Assembly (NCBI RefSeq): GCF_000169375.1 | Contig: NZ_AAXY01000016.1 | Span: forward strand, 20,139-84,138 | Reading direction: 5' to 3' | Length of the DNA: 64,000 nt | Source of the DNA: Marinobacter sp. ELB17 | Lineage (GTDB): Bacteria > Pseudomonadota > Gammaproteobacteria > Pseudomonadales > Oleiphilaceae | Shown: positions 9,750 through 19,900 of the stretch, piece after piece | How positions within the stretch are numbered: position 1 is the first letter of the stretch | Layout: every line of letters begins with the position of its first letter | Notes under the pieces: generated by a model | The model's database searches: none | What the model was told of the DNA's origin: nothing | What the model saw: the letters and a program-made list of their open reading frames with translations, nothing else | Program-made: the position numbers and the translations under genes

Positions 9750-11377
9750 TACTTTACCTCACCAAGTACTTCGTTCAACAAAATACGTTGCCCATCAGCC
9801 TCCTCATCAGCCCCTAATTCCCGCATCAGCCCACCCAATTCCCCCAGCGCCTGCACCAGCTCACTTATAGCTTCACCGGCTAGAACATTGGGCTCCGGCA
9901 AATTAGCCGCATCCACACTGTCACTGTCTTTCAACCAAACGATATCCAGCGAGTCGCCTTTATGCTCGGCGATCCATTTCCGAGAAAAACAGCGCCAGCG
10001 GCTGTGGATCATGCGTTCATCCACGCCTTGGTTTTCGCCTGTGACTTTAATTTCTTCCGGCAGGTCGATTTTGTCAGAATGGAAGCTCCACTCGCCTTCC
10101 GTGCGGGGGCTCTGGCCATTGGAGTCGTCGCCGTACACAGCTTCAAACGGTTTCAGGTGCTGCTCGCCAAAGGGAGTGCGTTTGCCAAAGCTGGTCATAT
10201 TGGTGCGCAGGTCGTAGATCCAGACGTTGTCGGTGCTGTTTTCTTCCTGTTGCTTGTCGGTCGCGCTGCCTTTGGTGAAGAACAGCACGTTGGTTTTCAC
10301 ACCCTGGGCGTAAAAAATGCCAGTAGGCAGGCGCAAAATGGTATGCAGGTTGCATTTGTGCATCAGGTCGCGGCGCACCTCGGTGCCGACACCGGCTTCA
10401 AACAGCACGTTATCCGGCAATACCACGGCGGCGCGGCCTCCGGGTTTCAGGTTGCGATAGATGTGCTGCAGGAATGCCAGTTGTTTATTGCTGGTCTTGT
10501 AGGTCAAGTCGTCCCGGGTGATGCTGGCATCGCCGCCTTTGCTGGTGCCGAACGGTGGGTTGGCAAGAATGACATCGGCCTTCTTCAGACCGGCACCTTG
10601 CTGGCCTAGAGCATTACCCAGGTGAATCACACCCTCTTCGTCGCCTTCCATGCCGTGCAGCAGACAGTTCATCAGGGCCAGCCGACGGGTGCTGGGAACC
10701 AGTTCGATACCGACAAAGGCGTCGTTGCGCTGGAAGGCTTGCTGCCTAGCATTCAGGTCGAACAGCTGGTCGGTCTGGTCTTTGACGTGTTGATCGGCGG
10801 CAATCAGGAAGCCTGCGGTGCCGGCGGCCGGATCCTGAATCATCTCTCCGGCCTGAGGTTTGATACAGGCCACCATTGTGTTGATCAGTGCCCGGGGCGT
10901 GAAGTACTGGCCAGCTCCGGACTTGGTCTCATTAGCGTTTTTTTCCAGCAAGCCTTCGTATAAATCACCCAGACCGTCTTTCTGCGCGCTGAACCAGTCA
11001 ATCTGATCCAGCGTTTTGATCATCTGTTCCAGATGGCGAGGTTCGCGCAACCGCGTCTGGGCATCGGTGTAGATTGCGCTGATCAACGGGTCGTTATGCA
11101 CCAAGGTGCCGTCGCTGTCTCTACCGGTCGAGAGACTAAGCAGGATGCGTTTGTAGTCGTTCAGCAGGTTGATGCCTGATTTGCCGTTCAGGTCGGTCCA
11201 GCGGCAGCCCTCGGGTAGGGGGTGTTTCTTGAGCGTGCCGGCCTCGGTGTTCTCGTGTACCATTTTGATAAACAGCAGCAGCACCAGTTCTGTCACGTAA
11301 TCTGAATAATTGATGCCGTCGTCCCGCAGGACGTCGCAGAGGTTCCAGAGTTTTTGGACGATGTCGTTGTTAGTCAT
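9749..11377 (-). CDS. hsdM: Type I restriction-modification DNA methyltransferase HsdM
   Basis: A 542-residue N6-adenine methyltransferase subunit counted from ATG 11377 (protein starts MTNNDIVQKLW), the usual HsdM start; an upstream in-frame start would add 34 unrelated residues. The HsdM N-terminal helical domain is followed by the methyltransferase core: DPAAGTAGFL (SAM-binding motif I), FVGIELVPSTRRLALMN, and NPPF (motif IV). GAGQYFTPRALI is the conserved YFTPR stretch. It is the first minus-strand gene of the hsdM-hsdS-nuclease-sacsin-helicase operon. It is separated from hsdR by the 5.5-kb glycan cassette, an unusual layout for this locus. Confidence 0.95.
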   Translation of the reverse strand: MTNNDIVQKLWNLCDVLRDDGINYSDYVTELVLLLFIKMVHENTEAGTLKKHPLPEGCRWTDLNGKSGINLLNDYKRILLSLSTGRDSDGTLVHNDPLISAIYTDAQTRLREPRHLEQMIKTLDQIDWFSAQKDGLGDLYEGLLEKNANETKSGAGQYFTPRALINTMVACIKPQAGEMIQDPAAGTAGFLIAADQHVKDQTDQLFDLNARQQAFQRNDAFVGIELVPSTRRLALMNCLLHGMEGDEEGVIHLGNALGQQGAGLKKADVILANPPFGTSKGGDASITRDDLTYKTSNKQLAFLQHIYRNLKPGGRAAVVLPDNVLFEAGVGTEVRRDLMHKCNLHTILRLPTGIFYAQGVKTNVLFFTKGSATDKQQEENSTDNVWIYDLRTNMTSFGKRTPFGEQHLKPFEAVYGDDSNGQSPRTEGEWSFHSDKIDLPEEIKVTGENQGVDERMIHSRWRCFSRKWIAEHKGDSLDIVWLKDSDSVDAANLPEPNVLAGEAISELVQALGELGGLMRELGADEEADGQRILLNEVLGEVK

Positions 11378-11473
11378 GTTTGAACCTTGGGTTTGAGCTT
11401 GCCCTTCAATTGGAAAGCTGGCGTTATGGTGCCAGCATTTTTTATTTCGGGCACACGGAGGAGGCCAGTCATT

Positions 11474-12361
11474 TTGCATTTTAAGAGAAAAAAGAGCGAG
11501 GGTGGTTTTGTTTATCCAAACAATTACCCTACCAGCTTCGTTTTTTGGGTACGGCTAAAGTTTGCCCTCAAGAGTATGTGGCGTTGGGTCAGGGTTCAAA
11601 CTCCTGTGACCAAGCTACTTGGCTATCAATATGCTCCCTCTCGGGATCTGATTGAGATAGATCTAACATATCTGTGTAACCTTAGGTGCAACAACTGCAA
11701 TCGCTCCTCTGCCCAAGCTCCAGAAGCCCGTCATATCAATGTCTCCCAGATTGAGCAGTTTGTTGCAGACTCAATGGCTCAGAATCGCCACTGGCGGCGC
11801 ATCCGGATTCTGGGAGGGGAACCCACTTTGCACCCCGATTTTCTTAGAATTCTAGAGGTCCTGAGCAAGCTCAAGGAGGTTTTTCCAGAGACGGCCATTG
11901 AGGTGGTCACTAATGGTTATGGTGTGAGAGTGAATTCGATTCTGGACAGAATACCCGAGGGCGTTGAGGTAGAGAATTCGTCAAAGAGCGAGAACGTCCA
12001 GCCGGGGTTCGGTCCATTCAATATGGCGCCAATTGATAGCTGGCAGTACGCTTTTTCTGACTTCCGTAATGGCTGTGATATTGCCCAGAGTTGTGGAATT
12101 GGACTCACACCCCAGGGTTATTACCCTTGTGCGGTGGCAGGCGGTATCGACAGGGTTCTTGGCCTTGAGCGAGGTCGAAAATCCATCCCTGAAACAGACG
12201 ATGATATGCGAGATTTAATGGATGAGGCATGTCGTTTATGTGGTCGCTTTCGAGACGGGCACTACGTTCCTGAGAAGCTGAGGACGCCGTTGATGGAGCA
12301 GCAAAGTTCCAAATCGTGGGTAAAGATATATCAGTCTTGGCAGGATCGTCCTGAAACATGA
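11474..12361 (+). CDS. Radical SAM protein with SPASM-like cysteine tail
   Basis: A radical SAM enzyme: CNLRCNNCNRS gives the CX3CX2C cluster motif, followed by ILGGEPTLHPDF (the GGE motif) and IEVVTNGYG. Cysteines in the C-terminal third (CGIGL...YPCAVAGG and ACRLCGRF) suggest an auxiliary iron-sulfur (SPASM/twitch) site. I favour a TTG start at 11474 because a strong GGAGGAGG lies just before it; ATG 11576 is another option. It is divergent from hsdM and begins the plus-strand half of a glycosyltransferase cassette wedged into the restriction locus. The substrate is unknown; a carbohydrate or a peptide would both fit. Confidence 0.8.
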   Translation: MHFKRKKSEGGFVYPNNYPTSFVFWVRLKFALKSMWRWVRVQTPVTKLLGYQYAPSRDLIEIDLTYLCNLRCNNCNRSSAQAPEARHINVSQIEQFVADSMAQNRHWRRIRILGGEPTLHPDFLRILEVLSKLKEVFPETAIEVVTNGYGVRVNSILDRIPEGVEVENSSKSENVQPGFGPFNMAPIDSWQYAFSDFRNGCDIAQSCGIGLTPQGYYPCAVAGGIDRVLGLERGRKSIPETDDDMRDLMDEACRLCGRFRDGHYVPEKLRTPLMEQQSSKSWVKIYQSWQDRPET

Positions 12362-12388
12362 GGTTTACTGAGTGAGTCACAATTACTG

Positions 12389-13135
12389 ATGCCCATCTGG
12401 CACTTAATTGGTAATGGGGAAGGAGAGGTCGTTCGCCGGGCTGGAGAAAAGGTCGTTCGATTCAATCAGAAACCCGATAGCACCACCTGGGATTTGAATA
12501 TCTGTAATGGTAAAGCAGTGGGTGCAAGCGGATCATTTTTGGTGAGAGGCGTAGAGCCGGTGAAGGGTTTCGCTGGTTTGTTGGAGGAGAATGCTGCGCA
12601 GTTGAAAGATGAGCTGGACGCTTGGCCATCGTCAGGACTGGTAGCCCTTCTCGCGCTCGGTAAAGCCGGGCTAACCGTCAGGTTAAGCTGTATGAATCTC
12701 CTGCCATCTATTGCTCGACCGAAGGATCTTGGGGAACGAGTGCCATTAGCTTGCGTTTACCATAATTGGTTGGGCGAACGCAGGGTCGCTTTGCCAATAT
12801 CGCATGCTTTGGACTGGCCAGGTTTTTGGCTGCCTGACGAGGAATCCCCTGGAGCAGTCCCTTTCAATCCATATCCGTCACTGACTGAACTACCGGGCCT
12901 TGATCGCACTGCAGGGAGCGAACTGATTGAAAAATTGGTGCAGGTACCTGCGGAACGTTGGTTGGAACACGCCAGTTTAGAGGCGATTCAGCGAATGGAA
13001 CCACTTTTCTTCCTTTCAAGGACTGAAACGACGACTCCTAGCTGGTGGTTGTACGACCACTTTGCGTCACACTGTATGTCTCGTACTCTTTATCGACTTG
13101 CTCAAGCTCAGCAGACTTTCTGGCTGCGGGCTTAG
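12389..13135 (+). CDS. Putative GT29 (sialyltransferase)-like protein
   Basis: A 248-residue protein. Its first 30 residues contain HLIGNGEGEV and then KVVRFNQKPD, resembling the (V/I)GNG ... VVRFN signature of bacterial glycosyltransferase family 29-like enzymes, in which the sugar-nucleotide site begins with this pair. The rest is not recognised. It follows the radical SAM gene by 27 bp. Its last 98 bp overlap, tail to tail, the 3' end of the large glycosyltransferase gene on the other strand, which is an unusually long convergent overlap. The identification rests on one motif pair and is tentative; the placement in a sugar cassette supports it. Confidence 0.45.
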   Translation: MPIWHLIGNGEGEVVRRAGEKVVRFNQKPDSTTWDLNICNGKAVGASGSFLVRGVEPVKGFAGLLEENAAQLKDELDAWPSSGLVALLALGKAGLTVRLSCMNLLPSIARPKDLGERVPLACVYHNWLGERRVALPISHALDWPGFWLPDEESPGAVPFNPYPSLTELPGLDRTAGSELIEKLVQVPAERWLEHASLEAIQRMEPLFFLSRTETTTPSWWLYDHFASHCMSRTLYRLAQAQQTFWLRA

Positions 13136-16115
13136 CCAGTATTTCGGGGATCAATTGGGCTTGGTGAGATAGCTGCTGTTCTTCATAGGGGGCGCGCTCG
13201 TGCCAGTACGCATAGCCGGTATCCAGGAAGGTTGGCTTCTGTGCCAGCTCTGACATGGGCAGCATGGTTGCGTAGTCTGTTACGGAATCGAACCAGTTCC
13301 CTTGGGGTCTCTGGAAGTACCACTCTGGCACCTGTTGAAACAGAGATTTTCTGAAGGCTCTCAAATGGGCCCATGTGTTACCTGCGCCCTTCAATCTGGG
13401 TTGCTGATAATCGGGCTGATACTGCTTTAGGGGTTTGTCGGGGCGATACATTGGCATTTGGATTAGGTCGCTTCCACGATTCTTTGCGTCGAGCAGTTGG
13501 GCAACCACATCGTTTTGCATGAGAAAATCATCCTGATCCAGAATGACAATCAGGGAGTCTGCTCGCGTGCAGATTTCATTGACTGCGAGAAGAAAGTTAG
13601 CTATCCGGCCTTGATTCTCCGCTTGCCTAACCAGCGTGTAACGGCCATTGAACGAGCTAAGTCTCATGGGGTAATGCCACGTTTTCTGAAAACCACTTGC
13701 GTCATCGATAACGATGAGGCCGAACCCCTGCTCGGTTTGTCGAGCCAGAGAAGCCAGGCAGCGCTGTAATTTTTCGGTTGAAGTGTAGCGGCCTTTTATG
13801 AGAAAAATAATTGACTCGGTACGTTCTTGATATTGCCATTGCGGCTCGATGATTAGATCGAACTGCTCTTGCTGATGGGTTGGCACCATGCCTTGGGCGA
13901 TCAAATCCCGAATGACACCGGAACGCAGCGCCGGTTTGTCAACATTTTGAGGATGAATATAAAACGAAGCTGGGTCTCCGCCACGAACACAGGTGCAGTT
14001 CCCACTGGATCGCTGGAACTGCTGGATTGCGCGGTGCCAGGTTAACTTGAAGCGGCCATCCTCGGTTGGGTTATCGATGGGAAGACGACTCTCCAAACGC
14101 TGAAGATCTAATAAACCGAAACGGACTTCAGGTGCGAACTGCCCCGGCTCACCAAAGTACTCCAGAAAAAAGTCGGTGCGCTTCGGTATATTGAACCCCA
14201 CACCAAGAACCCTGTCCGCCTTGATAGCTCTCAGCATGTCGGCTAGATAATCATGGTGCCAGTTTTTCCGGCCTATGAGCACGTCACAGTCACACTGCAG
14301 CACATAGCGAGTATCGAGTTCAGAGAACGCCCATATTTGAGGGTACAGGGGGGCGTTATCCGCCGTACGAGTATGAGCTATCGTGGAGGTGTCGAACCAA
14401 TTCGAATATGTCCTCTGGATGGTGGACTTGTCCGTAGGTGGCGTAAGCGATCCGTCAATTATTCCCGCCTGCTGCAGCTGTTTGGTTTGTTCGATAAGTG
14501 ATTGCAGGTCTGGCTTCGCATGTTGCCGCAGAAAAGGGCCGGGGTAGTCGTCAATTAATACCAATATTTTTGCGAATCGGGCCGGGTGTGTTAATTGATG
14601 GACAATGTGGGAAATCTGTTCATAAAAGTCTTGAGCATCCTGCGCACACGCTTTAATCAGAAGAGTGACCTGCGTGTCTTTTGGATTGAGCAAAGGCGAA
14701 TAGTGATTGGCTAATGATTGGGAATGCAAAGAGCTGATGAGCTCATTATAAAAGCTTTTGAAGCCGGGCATTTGGCTTAAAGACTCATCTTGCGTTCGCC
14801 AAGACTTTCTCCGAACCCACTCCTCGTCGTCGTTTCCAAGGATCCCAATTGAGAAGAGTCTGGCGGACATATCAAGGAATCCGCTGCTCGAAAGCCGGCA
14901 GATATCTTTTCCAATATCTATGTAGTGGAGGTGTCCAGTATCATCGAGGCGAAGATTGTCTCTTTTAATATTGAGCGCACAGATCCGTGACCGGTACAGG
15001 TCCACTAAAAATCGGAAAAGCGCTTTTTTTGGGATGTAAGTTGCTACTGCTCTGCTATTCAGCTGTGGAGTCCGGCACTGCCAAACTTCATTTTTTTTGA
15101 TCCAGGTTACTGCTGAAATCGAATGAGGAGGGCTGACTAGAAGCCTGTCCAAGCGCTCAACATCCTTATCGGCCATTGCCCAGGGATAAAAATCTTTGAT
15201 GATTTCATGGTGCTGACACCAGACAATACCTTCCATTCCATAACCGAGAATCTGGCGATTTGTCTGCTTCAGGCGACTCAGTTTATCGAGGAAATAGGCA
15301 AGGCGCCGTCGTTGATCGTGCCAGACTCCGGCTTGCCTATTCTCAGTTGTATCCTTTCCTCCTAAAGAATAGATGCAGAAGAGCGGGTCAGAAACTGTTC
15401 GGACGCCGTCAGGGTATTTGATGATCAGGTTGCATAGAAGCCAGTGATCTTCTGCACTTCGAGTGTTGGGATAACGCAGTCCGAGCCTATTTTTCAACAT
15501 AAGGTTACATGAGGGTAGTTCGCGTTCCTGTTCGCCAAACGAAAAACGTTTCACGTATGCCGTCAGATTATTAAGATCAAGTAGTTCTTCAGCATCGGCC
15601 CGATTCGCCCATGGAAGAATACGCTCACCCAGCCGGAGAGCGTTACTTCCGACCACGGCAACTGTGTCGTGGCAGTCCGTGGCATTGAGTAAAGCTTCCA
15701 AGCTGTGAATCTCAGCCAGCTCGTCATCTGCATCCAAGCGGGCTATCCACTCTAAGCCGACTTGTTTGTCGGCCCAGTCGAGTAATTGATTTCGGGCTCT
15801 GGCGGGAGAGCCACATTCTGCAGTTAATATTGTAACGGACGGCTCATTCAAAAGGTCTTCGATTGAATCCTGCCATCCTTTTTCAGACTGATCATCGAGA
15901 ATGACAATTTGTGCGACTGCCTGTTTGACCAGCGTCTGCTTGAGAGCACTGGATAGCGACCTCCTAAGTTCTGTAGTTTGATTTTGATGCGCAATAGCTA
16001 TTAAAACCGAAGCGCGTTGGTATCGGGCTGAGCAGTCTTTGAGCGTGCATAGCCGCCTGTCTGCAAGCACTTTCGAGTACTGCCTCGGTGCGGATGAGGA
16101 GAAACTTTTATTCAA
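13038..16115 (-). CDS. Multidomain glycosyltransferase with embedded kinase-like domain
   Basis: A 1025-residue protein with four recognisable parts. Residues about 35-270: GT2 fold, with ASVLIAIAHQNQT..., VILDDQS and ARLDADDEL (DxD). Residues about 285-450: protein-kinase-like, with a glycine loop ILGYGMEGIVW, a lysine in EIIKDFY, ALNIKRDNLRL at the catalytic loop and YIDIGKDI in place of DFG. Residues about 480-740: a second transferase-like region with QCDCDVLIG. Residues about 755-1000: another GT2 domain, with SIIFLIKGRYTSTEKLQRCL, VIDDASG and ILDQDDF. The usual catalytic aspartate of the kinase HxD motif is asparagine here. The start overlaps the preceding GT2 gene by 8 bp. Likely role: building a complex surface glycan. 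Confidence 0.75.
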   Translation of the reverse strand: MNKSFSSSAPRQYSKVLADRRLCTLKDCSARYQRASVLIAIAHQNQTTELRRSLSSALKQTLVKQAVAQIVILDDQSEKGWQDSIEDLLNEPSVTILTAECGSPARARNQLLDWADKQVGLEWIARLDADDELAEIHSLEALLNATDCHDTVAVVGSNALRLGERILPWANRADAEELLDLNNLTAYVKRFSFGEQERELPSCNLMLKNRLGLRYPNTRSAEDHWLLCNLIIKYPDGVRTVSDPLFCIYSLGGKDTTENRQAGVWHDQRRRLAYFLDKLSRLKQTNRQILGYGMEGIVWCQHHEIIKDFYPWAMADKDVERLDRLLVSPPHSISAVTWIKKNEVWQCRTPQLNSRAVATYIPKKALFRFLVDLYRSRICALNIKRDNLRLDDTGHLHYIDIGKDICRLSSSGFLDMSARLFSIGILGNDDEEWVRRKSWRTQDESLSQMPGFKSFYNELISSLHSQSLANHYSPLLNPKDTQVTLLIKACAQDAQDFYEQISHIVHQLTHPARFAKILVLIDDYPGPFLRQHAKPDLQSLIEQTKQLQQAGIIDGSLTPPTDKSTIQRTYSNWFDTSTIAHTRTADNAPLYPQIWAFSELDTRYVLQCDCDVLIGRKNWHHDYLADMLRAIKADRVLGVGFNIPKRTDFFLEYFGEPGQFAPEVRFGLLDLQRLESRLPIDNPTEDGRFKLTWHRAIQQFQRSSGNCTCVRGGDPASFYIHPQNVDKPALRSGVIRDLIAQGMVPTHQQEQFDLIIEPQWQYQERTESIIFLIKGRYTSTEKLQRCLASLARQTEQGFGLIVIDDASGFQKTWHYPMRLSSFNGRYTLVRQAENQGRIANFLLAVNEICTRADSLIVILDQDDFLMQNDVVAQLLDAKNRGSDLIQMPMYRPDKPLKQYQPDYQQPRLKGAGNTWAHLRAFRKSLFQQVPEWYFQRPQGNWFDSVTDYATMLPMSELAQKPTFLDTGYAYWHERAPYEEQQLSHQAQLIPEILAKPAARKSAELEQVDKEYETYSVTQSGRTTTS

Positions 16116-16923
16116 AGGTAAGCCTCCGCTTTTCTGCCTCTATATCCTGCATGGACCACTGAAAAAGCTCCTCTATGCGGTCGAAGAAAAATTTTCGGTC
16201 AAGCTCCGACATTTGCCTTTCATACAATTGGAGAAACTGAGCACACCCTCTCAGCTTCTGAACTGACCTGGGAGCCGAAAGCGCCAAAGGATTCGAATTG
16301 CAGTTCCAGAAAGCGGTTGCCGTGCTGGTGTATCGCACGTCAATCGTTGGCCGACTAAGGACACGGATAGCAAGGTCTCTGTCATTGCAGCTGATTAAGC
16401 CGTCGGTGAATCCTCCGACTGAACGAAGTATTGAGGCCTTGATAAAGGTGTTCGAGCCTTGCCAGCCGGGGTTTCCTCGTAAGAAATCCGCGGGACGTAA
16501 ATTGGATGGTAAATTGGTATCTACGACTTGGTCATTGATTACTATATGAAGCCCTGGAACAACGACATCTGCCGAGCCGTAATCTGAGAAATTAAGACAT
16601 GTTACCAAGTGATTTTCTTGCCACCGATCATCATCGTCAATGATGGCCACATAACAGTCGGAAAAGATTCGTAGAATTTCTTTGATACCGGTATTCCAGC
16701 TCCCTGCGACTCCCGGACTGTGTCCGTTGTCTAAAAAAAGAAAATCCATGCAAGGTAGTTTCAATTGGATCGACTGTCTTTCAAAATCCCTCAGACTGCG
16801 GCCATCTGAGACGATTACAACCATTGAAGGTTGCAGCGATTGACACCGGATAGATGGCAGCGCATGCCGTTCCAGCAGTTCTAACCTCGGTGTTGTTGCG
16901 ATTAATGTAACTATGGGTAGCAT
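16108..16923 (-). CDS. Family 2 glycosyltransferase
   Basis: A protein of about 271 residues with a GT-A fold. Hallmarks are the N-terminal LPIVTLIATTPRLELLERHALPS strand-helix pair, VVIVSDG, and AIIDDDDRWQENHL (DxD, metal and sugar-nucleotide binding). GNPGWQGSNTFIKAS then SCNDRDLAIRV follow, as in acceptor-binding regions. I choose ATG 16923, which follows the hsdR stop directly; a GTG at 16953 would overlap hsdR by 22 bp. It is co-directional with hsdR upstream and overlaps the 1025-residue transferase downstream, so hsdR and the two transferases may be one transcript. Confidence 0.8.
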   Translation of the reverse strand: MLPIVTLIATTPRLELLERHALPSIRCQSLQPSMVVIVSDGRSLRDFERQSIQLKLPCMDFLFLDNGHSPGVAGSWNTGIKEILRIFSDCYVAIIDDDDRWQENHLVTCLNFSDYGSADVVVPGLHIVINDQVVDTNLPSNLRPADFLRGNPGWQGSNTFIKASILRSVGGFTDGLISCNDRDLAIRVLSRPTIDVRYTSTATAFWNCNSNPLALSAPRSVQKLRGCAQFLQLYERQMSELDRKFFFDRIEELFQWSMQDIEAEKRRLTFE

Positions 16924-16931
16924 TTGGTTTA

Positions 16932-19900
16932 CTAAGCAGTTTGGGCAGGCCACATGGCACCGTTGATTTCTTCAAGAACATTGTCGAGCTGCTGATTCAG
17001 CACCTTATCCAATTGCTTTGCGCCACCCTGGAAAGCGGGTAATTGATTAACAGTTGCGCGGTCGATGACCACCTCATGGACGAGCTGTTTGGCGAGCCGA
17101 TCCAGCCACTTGCGCTGGGCGAGACTCCATTGGTGCTGGGTATAGATGCGGTCCATAGCTTCGGCGACGCGCTGCTTGAAAGGGATCAGCGGTTCACCTA
17201 GGGCGGCGCGGCGGATGTAGCCAATGATGCTGGCGGCGATGTCTTTATTTGTCTGGTTGCGAACAGCGGTTTGTAAGTTGGCTTCCGAGTAACCGTTGTT
17301 ATCCAGGAGAAGTCTCACTTCTCGGAGCTGTTCCCGGGTAAGGTCCCTGGGTTTATTGACTACTACAGCCAGAGCCACAGACTGGTTGAGCTGTTCCTTA
17401 ATGAACCGGTTGAACTCATCCAGATAGTCTTCTGGCCGCTCGTGAATCCCATAGCTTTGTGTGCGCTTTTTGAACTCATCCTCGTCGTTGGAAATCAACG
17501 GCATGTATTCGGTACCCGCGAGCTGTTTCACCTCGGCAAGCTGGTTCAGCAGGCCACTGTGCTGGCGGATAAATTCTGAGGCCCGGCGAGGGCCAAGTTT
17601 GCGGAGGTGCTGATGAAGGGATTTCGGTTCAACACCCCAGAGTTGCTGTAGTTCGTCCAGTTTTTGTTTTAGCGCTGGGCGATTTTCGGCCTTTTTGTCG
17701 GCCTTGCGCAGAACCTGCATCAGCTTCTGACTAAGCTGGCTGAGAACAACATCGGCCTGAGTATCGCCCTGCTGCTCGCCTGGGCTGTTGAGCGCTGTTT
17801 CCAGCTGCTCGTCATCGGTGAGTTCGCCGACCAGTTGCTCCAGGGTGATGTTGGGGTCTTTCACCAGCGGTTTCATGGTGCTGACATCCTGCAGCGCCGC
17901 GTAGATATCCACAGGATCGTAGATGCGGAATACGGTCTTACCGATTTCATCGCAGCGACGGGTGGCGCGGCCGATCATTTGCTCGTAGAGGATACGCGAG
18001 CGTACCCGACGCATGAATACGAGGTTGCAAATAGGGGGTACGTCGATACCCGTAGTGAGCAAATCTACGGTAATGGCAATGCTGGGATAACGCTCGTTCT
18101 TATATCGGCGAATAAGTTGGTTCACCTTATCGCTTTGGCCAGTGATCTTGGCCACGGCTGCTTCGTTGTAGCTGCCGTTGTATAGGTCTTTGAATGCGTC
18201 ATCTAGCAAACGCTTGACCATGTCGGCGTGCAGGTCGGTGGCGCAGAAGACCAACGTTTTCTCGTCACCGAACGGATCCAGTTCATGCACCAGTTGCTCG
18301 CAAATCACCCGATTGAAGTTTTCGTTGATAACACGGCGGTTGAAGGCTTCTACTTCGAAGTTCAGTTCATCTTCCAGTTCGGTGGTGTCCACCTCACCGG
18401 TCTGGGTATTGATCACTTCGACAGGTTTACCCTTTTCGAAGTGAATACCATTCTGAGTGAGCAGGGTTTCATAACGGATGGGTGGTTCATGATCGATCAG
18501 CCAGTCGTCCGCCACGGCTTCCCGGTAGGAATAGGTGTAAACGGGTTTGCCGAAGATTTCGCTGGTGTGTTTTGCTGGGGTGGCGGTTAGAGCGATTTTG
18601 ACCGCATCGAAGTAGTCCAGCACCCGCCGATAACTGGAGATGTACTGGCTAGTATCCCGGGTAGCCAGTTCGCCTTCAGTCATTTCCTGGTCCAGCGTAT
18701 AGCCGCGGTGAGCTTCATCAATGATGATGCAGTCGAACTGGTCGATGGGCGGCGGTGTATCGCTCATGAAGATGCGCTTCACCATGGCCTGTACGGTGGC
18801 GACCTGAATGCGGGTTTCTGCTTCGGAGGCCAGGTCGCCCAGCTCTGCGACGTTATAGATCTTACTGAGCGTGTGGTTCTGTTCCAGCGGCGCTTCATTG
18901 AAAGCGTCGATAGCTTGCTGACCCAGCGCGGTGCGGTCCACCAGAAACAGAATGCGACGGAAGCGTTCTGTCTTCAGGAATCGGTACATCAGCCCAATAA
19001 TAGTACGGGTTTTGCCGGTGCCGGTTGCCATGGCTAGAAGTGCGGCGCGAATACCTTGGGCCAGTGCGTTTTCGGTAGCAAGAATAGCTGTTTGTTGGTA
19101 ATCCCGTAGTTTGAGGTACCCGAACGGTTCGTTCTTCAACAGCTTTTCCGCGTTTTCTTTATCCCGCTCCAGCAGATCCAGTAGGCCACCTGGGGTATGA
19201 AAGCCTGGCAGCGCTCGGCGTGTGTTGCTGTGTTCCCGCACATCCCGGAACCAAGTGCCGGACTGCTCCGCTAACTGCGGTATGTAGGGCCGGCCATTGC
19301 AGGAGTACACAAAGGGCACCAGGTAGTGGCCGTCATCATCTGTCGGCCAGGCGATAGTGCGACCCGTGAGCTCCCAGGCGCCGACCAGCGGTGCTTTTAC
19401 GTTGAAGCCTTTGCTGTAGCGTTCGGCCTGGCGGATTTTTCCGGCCACGTTGATGTTTTCTTTCTTGGCCTCTACTACAGCAATAGGGGTGAGACCCGCA
19501 AACAGCACATAATCCGCTCGCCCCTTTTCGCCTTTGTCGTTCGTGGGCCATTCAGCGATGGCGCGGTACGTGCCCTTTTCGGGCCTCGCACCTTTCTGGA
19601 AGGTGATTTCCTGACTATCGGCTGCCCAGCCCGCCTCAACCAGTTGTTGGTCGATCAGAATGCGGGTGAGTTCCTCGTTCAGTACCAGAGTATCGCTGGC
19701 GGCCTTGGTCTTTTTGGCCACCTGCTGGCGCTGTTCGTTAACGGTTTTCTCGCCCTGAGTGGTTAGCTGTTGTTGCAGGGTTCTAATTTTATCTTCATAG
19801 GCTTGCTGCTGTTCGATCAGCGCTTGCTCATGCTGACGTGCCTGTTCGGCCGAGGCTCGGGATTCCTCATCCATTGCCAGGGCAAGAGCTTCATACTCAA

